Of a stretch of DNA of 64,000 bases, positions 35,243-43,680 are shown one piece after another. Both the position numbers and the translations under genes were made by a program. The notes beneath the pieces were generated by a model, which did not search any database, was not told where the DNA came from, and worked only from the letters and a program-made list of their open reading frames with translations. Position 1 is the stretch's first letter, and each line of letters starts with the position of its first letter. The stretch comes from Burkholderia sp. Ax-1719 (GTDB taxonomy: Bacteria; Pseudomonadota; Gammaproteobacteria; Burkholderiales; Burkholderiaceae), in assembly GCF_011753055.1 (NCBI RefSeq), contig NZ_VWWJ01000012.1:145308-209307 (forward strand). The letters run 5' to 3'.

Positions 35243-36202
35243 TCAGACGAGACCGGGCGCCGCCGCCTGCAGCACGTCCACGCGTTTGGGCACGAGCCCG
35301 AGTTCGTGGAAGGTATCGGCAATGACTTGCTGTTCGCCGAGGATCGGCTTCGTGATCGTGACCGTGCCAAATTCGGTGCGATCGATGGCCTGCTGCACGA
35401 TCGGCGCGGGCAAACCCCACAGTTTCGCCAGTTCCGCCGAATACTCCGTGCGATGGGTCTTGCCCCATTCGTCGGTCTTCGAGATTTCGTCGACGACGAT
35501 GCGAATCACGTCCGGATTCTGGCGCGCGAAGTTCTGCGACGAAAAGTAAAAGCCACGATTGCCGTCTACCGACGTCGCGTCGGCGAGCAGGCGCGCGCCC
35601 AGCGTTGCCTGCGCGGCTGCATAAAACGGATCCCAGATCACCCACGCGTCGATCGAACCATTCTCGAAGGCCGCACGCGCGTCGGGCGGGGAAAGGAAAA
35701 CGGGGCGGATGTCGCCGTAATCGAGGCCGTGCTTGCGCAGCAGTTGCACGAGGAAAAAGTGCACATTGCTGGCGCGGTTGAACGCAACGCGTTTGCCATT
35801 GAGATCCGCCACCTCGCGCAAGGGCGAGTTGCCCGGCACGATCACGGCTTCCGAGCGCGGGCGCGGCAGCGTCGCGGCCACATAGGCGAGCGGCGCACCG
35901 GCGGCCTGCGCGAAGATGGGCGGTGCGTCGCCCACGTCGCCGAAATCGATCGAGCCCACATTGAGCGCTTCGAGTTGCACCGGTCCTGCGTTGAATTCGG
36001 TCCAGGTGACGTTGACGCCCAGCGGCGCGAGACGCTTTTCCAGCGATCCACGGCCCTTGAGCAGGCTCAGCGCACCCTTCTGGTTACCGATGCGCAGCAC
36101 GCGCGGCGTGGGGGCCGCCAATGCGCCTGACGCATGCAGGCCGGGGAGCGCTGCGGCGGCAGCGCCCAGCGAGAGTTTGAGAAAGTCGCGGCGTGTGCTC
36201 AT
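35243..36202 (-). CDS. aliphatic sulfonate-type ABC substrate-binding protein, orphan
   Basis: A 319-residue periplasmic protein of the SsuA/NMT1 fold with a Tat-like signal (STRRDFLKLSLGAAAAALPG). Typical segments are LRIGNQKGALSLLKGRGSLEKRLAPLGVNVTWTEFNAGPVQLEALNVGSIDFGDVGDAPPIFAQAAG and AWVIWDPFYAAAQ. It should bind sulfonates or sulfate esters. No permease, ATPase or monooxygenase gene is adjacent, so it must work with a transporter encoded elsewhere. It is convergent with the phosphatase gene. Confidence 0.9.
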   Translation of the reverse strand: MSTRRDFLKLSLGAAAAALPGLHASGALAAPTPRVLRIGNQKGALSLLKGRGSLEKRLAPLGVNVTWTEFNAGPVQLEALNVGSIDFGDVGDAPPIFAQAAGAPLAYVAATLPRPRSEAVIVPGNSPLREVADLNGKRVAFNRASNVHFFLVQLLRKHGLDYGDIRPVFLSPPDARAAFENGSIDAWVIWDPFYAAAQATLGARLLADATSVDGNRGFYFSSQNFARQNPDVIRIVVDEISKTDEWGKTHRTEYSAELAKLWGLPAPIVQQAIDRTEFGTVTITKPILGEQQVIADTFHELGLVPKRVDVLQAAAPGLV

Positions 36203-36439
36203 GGGATCGGTTCTGACTCGTTATGACAGGTTCAACCGATTCTACGAAGCGCGCCGCCAAAGCCTAACGATGGAGTTTTCCGATTGAAATCAGCGTGAGG
36301 ACTAAGTGCCCGCCTGGCGGGTACGCGCCGCGGCCTTTCCTGTCCATTAGTTTCCCTGTCATCGAACAGACCGTTCAATGTGATACCGTGGGTGTTCAGA
36401 GCCAGCAGAACGTTTCGGTCGAACATCAGAAGGATGCTC

Positions 36440-36730
36440 ATGGAATTCAACAATGGCGCTGTACTCGAAGCTCTTCGACTTGCCTTGCATCGACAGATCC
36501 CCTGGCACAAGCGTCCGGCCATTTTTACGGCGCTTCGCTCGCAAGGTCTGATCCAGATCGTGGATCAGAAACCGCCTCCCAGCACGCGTTACCTTCCCCC
36601 CTTGCAGATTGCCACGCTGACCGTTAAGGGTCAGAGCGAAATTAACCGCATCGAAGCCTCCAGCCATGTTTCCGGTTGGCTGGATGACGACTACTTCGCA
36701 ACGTTTCTTGCACAGGTTGCGTTCGCCTGA
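36440..36730 (+). CDS. hypothetical protein, 96 residues
   Basis: No family was recognised. The ATG at 36440 has AGAAGGA 6 bases upstream; an ATG at 36434 is in frame. The product is soluble and helical at the start (MEFNNGAVLEALRLALHRQIPWHKRP), then basic with VDQKPPPSTRYLPPLQI and an acidic end (GWLDDDYFATFLAQVAFA). The layout suggests a small winged-helix-like fold, but that is a guess. It is monocistronic. Confidence 0.55.
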   Translation: MEFNNGAVLEALRLALHRQIPWHKRPAIFTALRSQGLIQIVDQKPPPSTRYLPPLQIATLTVKGQSEINRIEASSHVSGWLDDDYFATFLAQVAFA

Positions 36731-36981
36731 AAACGCTTTAGCGCGCGCTTCACGTTTCACACCGCACACCACGACTCGGGGCGACGATCGCGCGCCCGCC
36801 CCGACCGTCGCCTTAAGGCCATTGCGCCAACTCTTTCAACGATTCCTCGCGTCTGGATAAACACTTCTTCATGATCCTGCATCGGGTTCGATAGGCTGAC
36901 CTAACTATTCTCTCGTCACCGGGATGCGATCTACCGCATTCACAAACCGGTCAACGAATACGTTCTCTGGAGGATAGTTCC

Positions 36982-37260
36982 ATGAAGTCGCTCATGCTCG
37001 TCGCTGCATTCGCCGGCGCAATCGTCACCACGTCCGCTTTCGCCCAGACCGCGCCGTCGCAGACCAGCCAGCCGGCCACGTCGACCCAGGTCGCAATGAA
37101 CAACACGGCCACCGCATTCAACAACGACAACGGCGGTTGGGTACCGCCTTATGGTCAACCGGTGCATCAGAAGACGCGCGCCGAGGTCTACCATGAACTC
37201 GTGCAAGCCGAGCAGGATGGTCAGCTCGCATATCTGAATTCCACGCTCTACGCGCATTAA
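36982..37260 (+). CDS. small secreted DUF4148-type protein
   Basis: A 92-residue exported protein with signal peptide (MKSLMLVAAFAGAIVTTSAFA-QTA) and the Burkholderiales DUF4148 pattern near the end (TRAEVYHELVQAEQDGQLAYLNSTLYAH). The middle is Thr/Asn/Gln-rich and disordered. Shine-Dalgarno-like CTGGAGGAT precedes the ATG. A strong terminator follows at 37326. A second protein of the same kind lies at 43265, on the other side of the two-component cluster. Function of the family is not established. Confidence 0.8.
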   Translation: MKSLMLVAAFAGAIVTTSAFAQTAPSQTSQPATSTQVAMNNTATAFNNDNGGWVPPYGQPVHQKTRAEVYHELVQAEQDGQLAYLNSTLYAH

Positions 37261-37325
37261 GCCCTTGTTTTGCAGGCTTGTTGCGTTTCTCGCGCGACGC
37301 ACGCTGCACGATTCAGGTCCATGCG

Positions 37326-37360
37326 AAAGCGGCACGCTCAGGCGTGCCGCTTTGCTTTTT
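37326..37360 (+). terminator. Rho-independent terminator
   Basis: A perfect 12-bp stem (AAAGCGGCACGC with GCGTGCCGCTTT), loop TCAG, then GC and five T. Confidence 0.92.
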
Positions 37361-37403
37361 GCGCGACAGGTACACGGGTGCTGAGTCGCATGTGACCTGA
37401 GAT

Positions 37404-37420
37404 CCCATAGGCGGTTACCT
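37404..37420 (-). repeat. isolated replication iteron
   Basis: Read on the minus strand this is AGGTAACCGCCTATGGG, a perfect fit to the 17-bp iteron pattern RGGTNACNNNNTATGGG of the origin array at 43681-44888, but 6.3 kb outside it. It sits in the short gap downstream of the degenerate response regulator at 37458. Confidence 0.75.
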
Positions 37421-37457
37421 TTGGTTCAGGCGATGCGTTTGAGGGTATCCGACGCTG

Positions 37458-38183
37458 TCACGCGGATTTAGGCAGCGTGAGTTGATAGCCGTATCGGCTG
37501 ATGGTTTCGATGCGCACTTCGATGGCCTCTCGTTCGAGCTTGCGACGCAGCCGCGAGACCACGAGGTTCACCGTCGATGGATCGATATCGTCTTTCTCGG
37601 GCCACGCATAGCGGATCATCTGATCGCGCGGCACGGGCATGTTCGGCTGGCGCAGCAGGCATTCGACCAGCAGATATTCGCGGCGCGTGAGTTCGGCGCG
37701 GCGCGCGCCTTCGACGATCTCGCGCGTGCTCGCGTCGAGCAGCGGCGCAATGGCGTCGCTATCGGCGAGCGTCTGCGGACCCAGCGCGCCCAGCGTCGTG
37801 TGCGTGACCGGCGCAGCGCCCGTGCGCAGCAGCGCGAGCATGCGCTCATGCATTTCGATGAACGAGAACGGGTAGCGAAAGCACGCGTCAGCGCCTGCGC
37901 GCAGCAATTGCGAGCGCGCCTGGGCACTCGCCTCGATGCCGAGCACGGCGATGATGGTCGCACCGTTGGTCGCCTGGGCGAAGCGGGGGAGGAGCGTGAG
38001 CAACTCGGGCAGCATCGCGCCGTCGAGCGCCACGGCAATGACCGCATCGAACGATTCTTCGCCCGCGATATAGAGACCGTCGCGTAGTTCTTCCGCGCGT
38101 TGCAGGCTATGAGCGCTTTCCTGCAGGGCCTTTTGCAGCCAGGCGCCTTCGGCATGGCACGGCGAGATGAGGAGAATGCGCAT
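37458..38183 (-). CDS. OmpR-family regulator with degenerate receiver (1 of 2)
   Basis: A 241-residue protein. The receiver half has lost the phosphorylation pocket: the acidic triad at strand 1 is SPC (residues 7-9), the phospho-acceptor position in FDAVIAV is Val51, and the Lys position in ACFRYPF is Tyr104. The winged-helix output is intact (LTRREYLLVECLLRQPNMPVPRDQMIRYAWPEKDDIDPSTVNLVVSRLRRKL in segments, ISRYGYQLTL). It is related to the protein at 40482-41189. It is transcribed after the histidine kinase at 38205 with a 21-bp gap. It cannot be controlled by ordinary phosphorylation; heterodimer formation or ligand binding are possible alternatives. Confidence 0.9.
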   Translation of the reverse strand: MRILLISPCHAEGAWLQKALQESAHSLQRAEELRDGLYIAGEESFDAVIAVALDGAMLPELLTLLPRFAQATNGATIIAVLGIEASAQARSQLLRAGADACFRYPFSFIEMHERMLALLRTGAAPVTHTTLGALGPQTLADSDAIAPLLDASTREIVEGARRAELTRREYLLVECLLRQPNMPVPRDQMIRYAWPEKDDIDPSTVNLVVSRLRRKLEREAIEVRIETISRYGYQLTLPKSA

Positions 38184-38204
38184 GGGATAGGTGTACGTGT
38201 TACA

Positions 38205-39656
38205 TCAGGTGAGCGCGCGCGGCCAGCATTGCACGCTCATGCGTACGCCGGGGCCGATGCTGCCGGCGGCGGCAATATCAGGCGCATCGTCGATCTGCAG
38301 CGTGAAGTCGTGCACGCGCATCACGGCCGCGACCACGCTCAGGCCCAGCCCGGACCCTGCGATATGCCGCACGGCGTCGCCACGATAAAAGCGCTGGAGC
38401 ACGGCGGCGCGCTCGGCGGGCGCGATGCCCAGGCCGTTATCGGCAACGGCGAGCAAAGGCCCGAGAGGCGTCGCGCTCAGCGTCACGCTGACGATGCCGC
38501 CTTGCGGCGCGAACTTGATCGCATTGTCGATAAGGTTGCTGAAGGCTTCGAACAGCAGCGCGCGGTCGCCGTGAATTTCGCTCACGGCTTCAGTCTGCAC
38601 GCGCCAGTCGATCTCGCGGCTTTCCGCAAGCGGCTCGTAAAGCTCGGCGAGTTCATCGACCAGCTCGCGCAGATCGACGGTCGCGAAACCACCACGCCGA
38701 TGCAAGGTGCCGATCTCGGAGATGCGCAGCATCGCGCGAAAACGTTCGAGCAGCTGGCCGGTTTCGGTGCGCGCGCGCTCCATCATGTCGGCGCCTTCGG
38801 CGTCGGCGCGCAGGCTCTCGCGCTCGGCGATGCGCGCGAGCAGTGTGTGCAGATGCACGAGCGGCGTGCGCAGGTCGTGCGCAATGCCATCGCATGCGCC
38901 CTTGACTTCGCCCATCAAGCGCTCGACTTCATCGAGCATGTGGTTCACGAGATGCGCGAGCATGTCGAGTTCGTCGTCGCCGCCCACCGGCAGGCGCTGG
39001 TCCAGGTCGCCGCGCGCGATGCATTGGGTCACACGGCGGAATTCACGCACGCGGCGAATCTGCCGCAAGCCGAGCGCAAAGCCGCCCGTGGCCGCCGCCA
39101 GCAGCGCGAGCACCGCGCCGATCACCAGCGTGCGCACCATGAACTCGCGGATTTCCAGCACATTGGTCATGTCGCGCGCGACCACGAGATGCATGCCGTT
39201 GGGCCGCACTTCGCCCATTGCGCGCACGATCGGCGATTGCACGCGGTCGCGCAGCGTGAGCGTATGCCGCAAGGTGCAGCCCACGCGATCGTAGGTGATG
39301 CTGGAGGGCGCTTCGAGCAGATCGCCCGCCACGTATTTGCCATCCGCCGTGAACACGCCGTAGTAGTTCACGTGCATGCGTTCATGCTCAAGGCGCTGAT
39401 AGATCGCGTCGGGCAGTTGGGCGTCGGGAATCGAATCGAAGTAGATGAGCTGCCAGCTCATGATCGAATCGGTATCGCGCTCGATCGAGCGGCTGGCGCT
39501 CCATGCGATAAAGCCCACAAGCAGCGTCAGGACTACGCCGAACAGCGCTGTGTAGGCGCATAGCCAGCGAAACGTGGTGGTATGCCAGCGGCGGCGCGGC
39601 AGCGCGGGCGCGCTCAACACATTGGGCGCGGCGGAGGAAGACGGACGGCTCGACAC
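38205..39656 (-). CDS. sensor histidine kinase (1 of 2)
   Basis: A 483-residue kinase beginning with GTG at 39656. Order: TM1 (WLCAYTALFGVVLTLLVGFIAW), a periplasmic domain of about 115 residues, TM2 (VIGAVLALLAAATGGFALGL), HAMP, the H-box GIAHDLRTPL (His260), N-box NLIDNAIKFAP, then DNGLGI and GSGLGLS. It is related to the kinase at 41186: both share TDS.. WQL.YFDS and YG.F.ADG..AGD in the sensor domain. It starts 5 bp after the canonical response regulator gene at 39662 and is its likely partner. The signal is unknown. Confidence 0.93.
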   Translation of the reverse strand: MSSRPSSSAAPNVLSAPALPRRRWHTTTFRWLCAYTALFGVVLTLLVGFIAWSASRSIERDTDSIMSWQLIYFDSIPDAQLPDAIYQRLEHERMHVNYYGVFTADGKYVAGDLLEAPSSITYDRVGCTLRHTLTLRDRVQSPIVRAMGEVRPNGMHLVVARDMTNVLEIREFMVRTLVIGAVLALLAAATGGFALGLRQIRRVREFRRVTQCIARGDLDQRLPVGGDDELDMLAHLVNHMLDEVERLMGEVKGACDGIAHDLRTPLVHLHTLLARIAERESLRADAEGADMMERARTETGQLLERFRAMLRISEIGTLHRRGGFATVDLRELVDELAELYEPLAESREIDWRVQTEAVSEIHGDRALLFEAFSNLIDNAIKFAPQGGIVSVTLSATPLGPLLAVADNGLGIAPAERAAVLQRFYRGDAVRHIAGSGLGLSVVAAVMRVHDFTLQIDDAPDIAAAGSIGPGVRMSVQCWPRALT

Positions 39657-39661
39657 GCGGT

Positions 39662-40345
39662 TTATCCAAGAATGTAGCCGGAGCCGCGCACTGTCTGGAT
39701 CAGCGGCGGCACACCCGGCGGATCGATCTTCTTGCGCAGGCGGCCCATATGCACGTCGATCAGGTTGGTGCCCGGATCGAAATGGTAGCCCCAGACGGCT
39801 TCGAACAGCATGGTGCGCGTAATGGTCTTGCCCGCATGGCGCATCATGAATTCGAGCACGCGGTATTCGGTGGGCAAGAGCGCGACTTCTTCGCCGTCGC
39901 GGCGCACCTTGCGCGAGATGAGATCGAGTTCGAGCGGACCGACGTGCAGCGCCGTTTCGCGCGCAACCGTCGCAGCCTGGCGGCGGCGCAGCAGCACTTC
40001 GAGGCGCGCGGTCAGCTCTTCGGGATCGAAGGGTTTGGTGAGGTAGTCGTCGCCGCCTGCGCGCAGGCCGCGCACGCGCTCGTCGACGTCGCCCAGCGCA
40101 CTGAGCATCAGCACCGGCGTCTGGATGCCGACGGTACGCATCGCAGTGAGAATCGACAGACCGTCGACGCCCGGCAACATCCGGTCGAGCGTAATGGCGT
40201 CGTACTCGTCGCTCATGGCGCGCGCCATGCCGTCGCGGCCGTTGTCGACCCAGTCGACCACGAAACCGCGCTGCGTTAGTTCATTGACAATTTCATTGGC
40301 TGTGACGGCATCGTCTTCCACCGTCAATACGCGCACCTGACTCAT
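39662..40345 (-). CDS. OmpR-family response regulator, canonical receiver
   Basis: A 227-residue regulator with complete receiver chemistry: VEDD (9-12), phospho-acceptor Asp54 in YDAITLDRMLP, Ser82, and Lys104 in DYLTKPFD. The output winged helix is LLPTEYRVLEFMMRHAGKTITRTMLFEAVWGYHFDPGTNLIDVHMGRLRKKI in segments. It is the only phosphorylatable regulator in a cluster with two kinases and two degenerate regulators, so both kinases might feed into it. It lies directly before the kinase gene at 38205-39656 (5-bp gap). Confidence 0.94.
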   Translation of the reverse strand: MSQVRVLTVEDDAVTANEIVNELTQRGFVVDWVDNGRDGMARAMSDEYDAITLDRMLPGVDGLSILTAMRTVGIQTPVLMLSALGDVDERVRGLRAGGDDYLTKPFDPEELTARLEVLLRRRQAATVARETALHVGPLELDLISRKVRRDGEEVALLPTEYRVLEFMMRHAGKTITRTMLFEAVWGYHFDPGTNLIDVHMGRLRKKIDPPGVPPLIQTVRGSGYILG

Positions 40346-40481
40346 TTCCTCGCACTCCGCCGCGCGTCACCTGCCCGGCCTCTCTCGAAGTGCAAGTTTA
40401 CCGTCGTGAGGCCGCTGTGCCGCGCCAGCTTTCATGAAATTAATTTTAGGTTTGCAAATGCCTCACACACTTGCAAAGGGC

Positions 40482-41189
40482 TTACGGTCGGGCTCCGGGC
40501 GTTCCAGGCGGCCCTGACGGTTCCGCGCGCAGGTCGAGCTGGTAACCATAGCGGTTAATCGTCTCGATCTGCGTACGCGCGCCGTGGGTGATGAACTTGC
40601 GGCGCAGGCGCGAGACCACGAGGTTCACGCTGGACGGTTCGACATCGCCTTTCTCGGGCCACGCGTAGCGGATCAACTGCTCGCGCGCGACGGGCGCGTT
40701 GGCGTGGCGCAGCAGGCATTCGACCAGCAGGTACTCGCGCGTGGTGAGCGAGATACGCCGGTCTTCTTCGACCAGGTCGCGCGTGAGCGGGTCCAGTCGC
40801 GCGAGGGTAGGGCCGGCCTGGGCGAGCGCGGTGCGGCGCAGGGCGAGCATGCGTTCCTGGATTTCGAGCACCGACCAGGGCTGCACGAAGCAGGCGTCCG
40901 CGCCGGCGCGCAAGAGGCGCGCGCAGTCGGCGGGCGTCGCACGCGTGAGCGCGATCACGACGGCGGGCGCCTCGGGCAGGCGCGTGAAGGAGGCAAGCGC
41001 CTCGCTCAGGCCGTCGTGCGCGTGCGCGCCGCTCGCGCACAGGATCACGGTGTCGAACGATTCGTGCGAGGCGAGGTAGACGGCGTAGTAGAGGTTGTCG
41101 GCAACCTCGACGCTATTGAGGCTTTCGCTCAGCGCCTTGTATAGATAGCTCCGCTCCGCGTCGGAGGAGGAGCACAGCAGAACTCTCAT
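40482..41189 (-). CDS. OmpR-family regulator with degenerate receiver (2 of 2)
   Basis: A 235-residue protein paralogous to the one at 37458. The receiver pocket is lost in the same places: strand-1 acids are SSS (7-9), the acceptor position in FDTVILC is Cys51, and the Lys position in CFVQPW is Gln103. The output domain is intact (LTTREYLLVECLLRHANAPVAREQLIRYAWPEKGDVEPSSVNLVVSRLRRKF in segments). It overlaps the end of the kinase gene at 41186 by 4 bp (ATGA), which implies coupled translation. A gap of 136 bp separates it from the canonical regulator. Confidence 0.9.
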   Translation of the reverse strand: MRVLLCSSSDAERSYLYKALSESLNSVEVADNLYYAVYLASHESFDTVILCASGAHAHDGLSEALASFTRLPEAPAVVIALTRATPADCARLLRAGADACFVQPWSVLEIQERMLALRRTALAQAGPTLARLDPLTRDLVEEDRRISLTTREYLLVECLLRHANAPVAREQLIRYAWPEKGDVEPSSVNLVVSRLRRKFITHGARTQIETINRYGYQLDLRAEPSGPPGTPGARP

Positions 41190-42799
41190 TGATAGCGCGT
41201 GGTAGTCCGGGCGTGTGAAGACCAGCAGTCGATGGTGACCGTGGTGCCCGTGGTGATTGTTATGGGGTTGTCGACGTCGGCCTGGGTGTTGGCTTTGGCG
41301 TTGGCTTTGGCGTCGCTGATCGCAAGACGGAAGTCGTGCAGCCGCAGCACCGCCGCGACGATGCCAAGCCCGAGCCCCGTGCCGGGTATATGGCGGGCCG
41401 CGTCGCTGCGGTAGTAGCGTCCCAGCACCGCGCTGCGCTCCTCAGGCGCGATGCCTGGGCCGTTGTCCGTGACGCTGAACTGCGCGCCCAGCGGCGTCGT
41501 GTGGAGCGCAACACGTACCAGGCCGCCTTGCGGGGCGAACTTGATGGCGTTGTCGAGCAGGTTACTGAAGGCTTCGAACAGCAGCGCGCGGTCGGCGTGG
41601 ATCGGGGCGGGTTCGAGCGGCTGCCCGCTCGGGTCGAAGCCTTGATCGATGCGCAGGTCGATCTGCCGGTCTTCCGCGAGCGGGGCGTAGAGGTCGCACA
41701 GTTCGGCCACCAGATCGGGCAGCGCGACCTGCGCGAACGCGCTGCGCCGCTTGATCGCGCCGATCTCCGAGATGCGCAGCAGCGCGGAAAAGCGTTCGAG
41801 GACCGTGTCGGCCTCGTCACGCGCGCTCTCGATCAGGCCGGCCACGGCGGGCTCGCCGCGCCGCTGCAGGGTGTCGGCGGCGTGCGAGAGACGCAGGCGC
41901 AGCCGCGTAAGCGGCGTGCGCAGGTCGTGGGCGATGCCGTCGCAGGCGCTCTTGACCTCGCCAATCAGGCGTTCCACTTCATCGAGCATGCGGTTGACCA
42001 GATCGGCCAGCATGTCGAGTTCGTCGCGACCGACCACGGGCAGACGCTCGCCGAGTTCGCCGTCGGCAATGCGTGCGGTCGCACGCCGGATCTGGGCGAC
42101 GCGGCGGATCTGCCGCATGCTCAGCAGCAGTCCCGCGCACAGACTGCCGCACAGGCACAGCAGGCCGCCGCCGAACAACGCCTTGAGCAGTTCGCCGTGA
42201 ACGTGGCGCACGTCCGAGAGCGTGCGCGCCACGACGAGGCGCGAGCCATCGGCGCGGATTTCGCCCATCGCACGCAGTCCCGTCCGGGAAGCGGGCGTGA
42301 CGCCGGTATCGATGAGCAGCGTCTGGCCGCTTGCGCGCTCGTGCGAGCGGCCCCAGGGGTCGAGCGCGAGGCCTGGGGGCAGCGTGTGGATGTCACCGGC
42401 CAGCCAGTGGCCGTCGGCGCTAAATAGGCCGTAGAAGTTCTGCTGGCGGTTTTCGCGGTGCAGGCGGGCATTGATGGCGGCGCCGAGCGTCGCATCGTCA
42501 CGCGAATCGAAATAGCGCAGTTGCCAGCGCAGGCCGCTATCGGTCTCGCGCAGCATCGCGTGGGTCACCGAATATTCGATGAAGCCGAGCAGCACCATAA
42601 AGGACACCGAGAACACCGCGGCGTAGGCGGCGAACCAGCGGAAGGTCGTGGTCTTCCAGCGCTCGTGGCCAAGGCCGCCGGACGGGATACGAGCCAGTCC
42701 GGCGTCGCGCGACGCATGCGCTTCGCTTGCCTCGGCGGCTTCCGCCGCGTCCGGCACGAAAGCCCCCAGGCGACCGGCGACCCAGCCGGGCAAATTCAT
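41186..42799 (-). CDS. sensor histidine kinase (2 of 2)
   Basis: A 537-residue kinase from ATG 42799, chosen for the GAGG 6 bases upstream; an in-frame extension to 42955 is possible but Arg/Pro-rich and unlikely. It has TM1 (WFAAYAAVFSVSFMVLLGFIEY), a periplasmic sensor like that of the kinase at 38205, TM2 (LFGGGLLCLCGSLCAGLLLSM), HAMP, His291 in GIAHDLRTPL, NLLDNAIKFAP, DNGPGI and GTGLGLG. An Ala/Asn/Thr-rich insert lies near the C-terminus. Its immediate downstream partner cannot accept phosphate, so the phosphotransfer target is probably the regulator at 39662 or one encoded elsewhere. Confidence 0.92.
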   Translation of the reverse strand: MNLPGWVAGRLGAFVPDAAEAAEASEAHASRDAGLARIPSGGLGHERWKTTTFRWFAAYAAVFSVSFMVLLGFIEYSVTHAMLRETDSGLRWQLRYFDSRDDATLGAAINARLHRENRQQNFYGLFSADGHWLAGDIHTLPPGLALDPWGRSHERASGQTLLIDTGVTPASRTGLRAMGEIRADGSRLVVARTLSDVRHVHGELLKALFGGGLLCLCGSLCAGLLLSMRQIRRVAQIRRATARIADGELGERLPVVGRDELDMLADLVNRMLDEVERLIGEVKSACDGIAHDLRTPLTRLRLRLSHAADTLQRRGEPAVAGLIESARDEADTVLERFSALLRISEIGAIKRRSAFAQVALPDLVAELCDLYAPLAEDRQIDLRIDQGFDPSGQPLEPAPIHADRALLFEAFSNLLDNAIKFAPQGGLVRVALHTTPLGAQFSVTDNGPGIAPEERSAVLGRYYRSDAARHIPGTGLGLGIVAAVLRLHDFRLAISDAKANAKANTQADVDNPITITTGTTVTIDCWSSHARTTTRYQ

Positions 42800-43264
42800 G
42801 GCGTGCCTCGAGCCGGGTGCTCGCGCAACTGCGTGGCGGTTTCGCTGACTGACATGGTTTCCTCGATGACCTTCCTCGATGCGTTTCCTCGTTGGACGGA
42901 TGAGCGCCATGATTGCGCGCGTGCCCGGCCATGATAGGGGTGGGCGTCTGCCCAAACGGCATCACGGCGATGAAGAGCGGGTCATGTTCTTACCGTCGGT
43001 TGACGCGAACCTGACAGTTTGTCAATTCGGGATGACGCGAGGCGGGCGTCCTGGATGGATGCAGCGGCATCGATCCGCGGTTTCTATGAAGGTTCTTTCA
43101 TGCTGGTGAGCGTTTCGCGCATCGACAGCATGCTTATTCTCGATCTCCGATGGCGTGCCTGCGTTCGTGATGACTGAGGACACGCCCGCCGCGAGCCGGT
43201 CGCTACGCCGGCTCTTCATTCATCGATGGATCCGCTGTGGGTCCAGAATAAATCGGAGATCACC

Positions 43265-43603
43265 ATGAAGCGTTGGCTCAGGTTGGTATGGATTCCACTC
43301 TTCGGCGCTGCGAGCGCTAGCGCGTTCGCCGGGCCGCATCTGTCGCAGCACGCCTGCCACAGTTATCCCTTCGTGAAACCCGCACACGAGGTCACGCATG
43401 GCGAACTCATGCAGGAACTCAAGGATCTGTCCAAGGTGGGTTACGTCGAGCATGCGGTGGACAACGATTACCCGTCCGACCTGGAAGCCGCCCAGCAGCG
43501 TCTGGGCACGCTTTATCAGCATGATTGCCTCGCCCATCAGACCGCGGCAACCGTGGCGCCTGGTATGCAGGCCACGGTTCAGGCCGGAAATCAGATCCAT
43601 TAA
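43265..43603 (+). CDS. small secreted DUF4148-type protein
   Basis: A 112-residue exported protein (signal MKRWLRLVWIPLFGAASASA-FAG). The conserved part is THGELMQELKDLSKVGYVEHAVDNDYPSDLEAAQQRL, matching the DUF4148 pattern of an ELxxLxxxGY motif then YPxDLxxA. GGAG precedes the ATG by 6 bases. It lies beyond the start of the kinase cluster, divergent from it, and mirrors the DUF4148 gene at 36982 on the other side. Confidence 0.8.
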   Translation: MKRWLRLVWIPLFGAASASAFAGPHLSQHACHSYPFVKPAHEVTHGELMQELKDLSKVGYVEHAVDNDYPSDLEAAQQRLGTLYQHDCLAHQTAATVAPGMQATVQAGNQIH

Positions 43604-43680
43604 TGCCCGCTTCGCTAGCTTCGCAAGGTCACCGCAGATAGGTGTTGCGGTGCACCTTCGTGAGCATGATTTGCCGGTTT

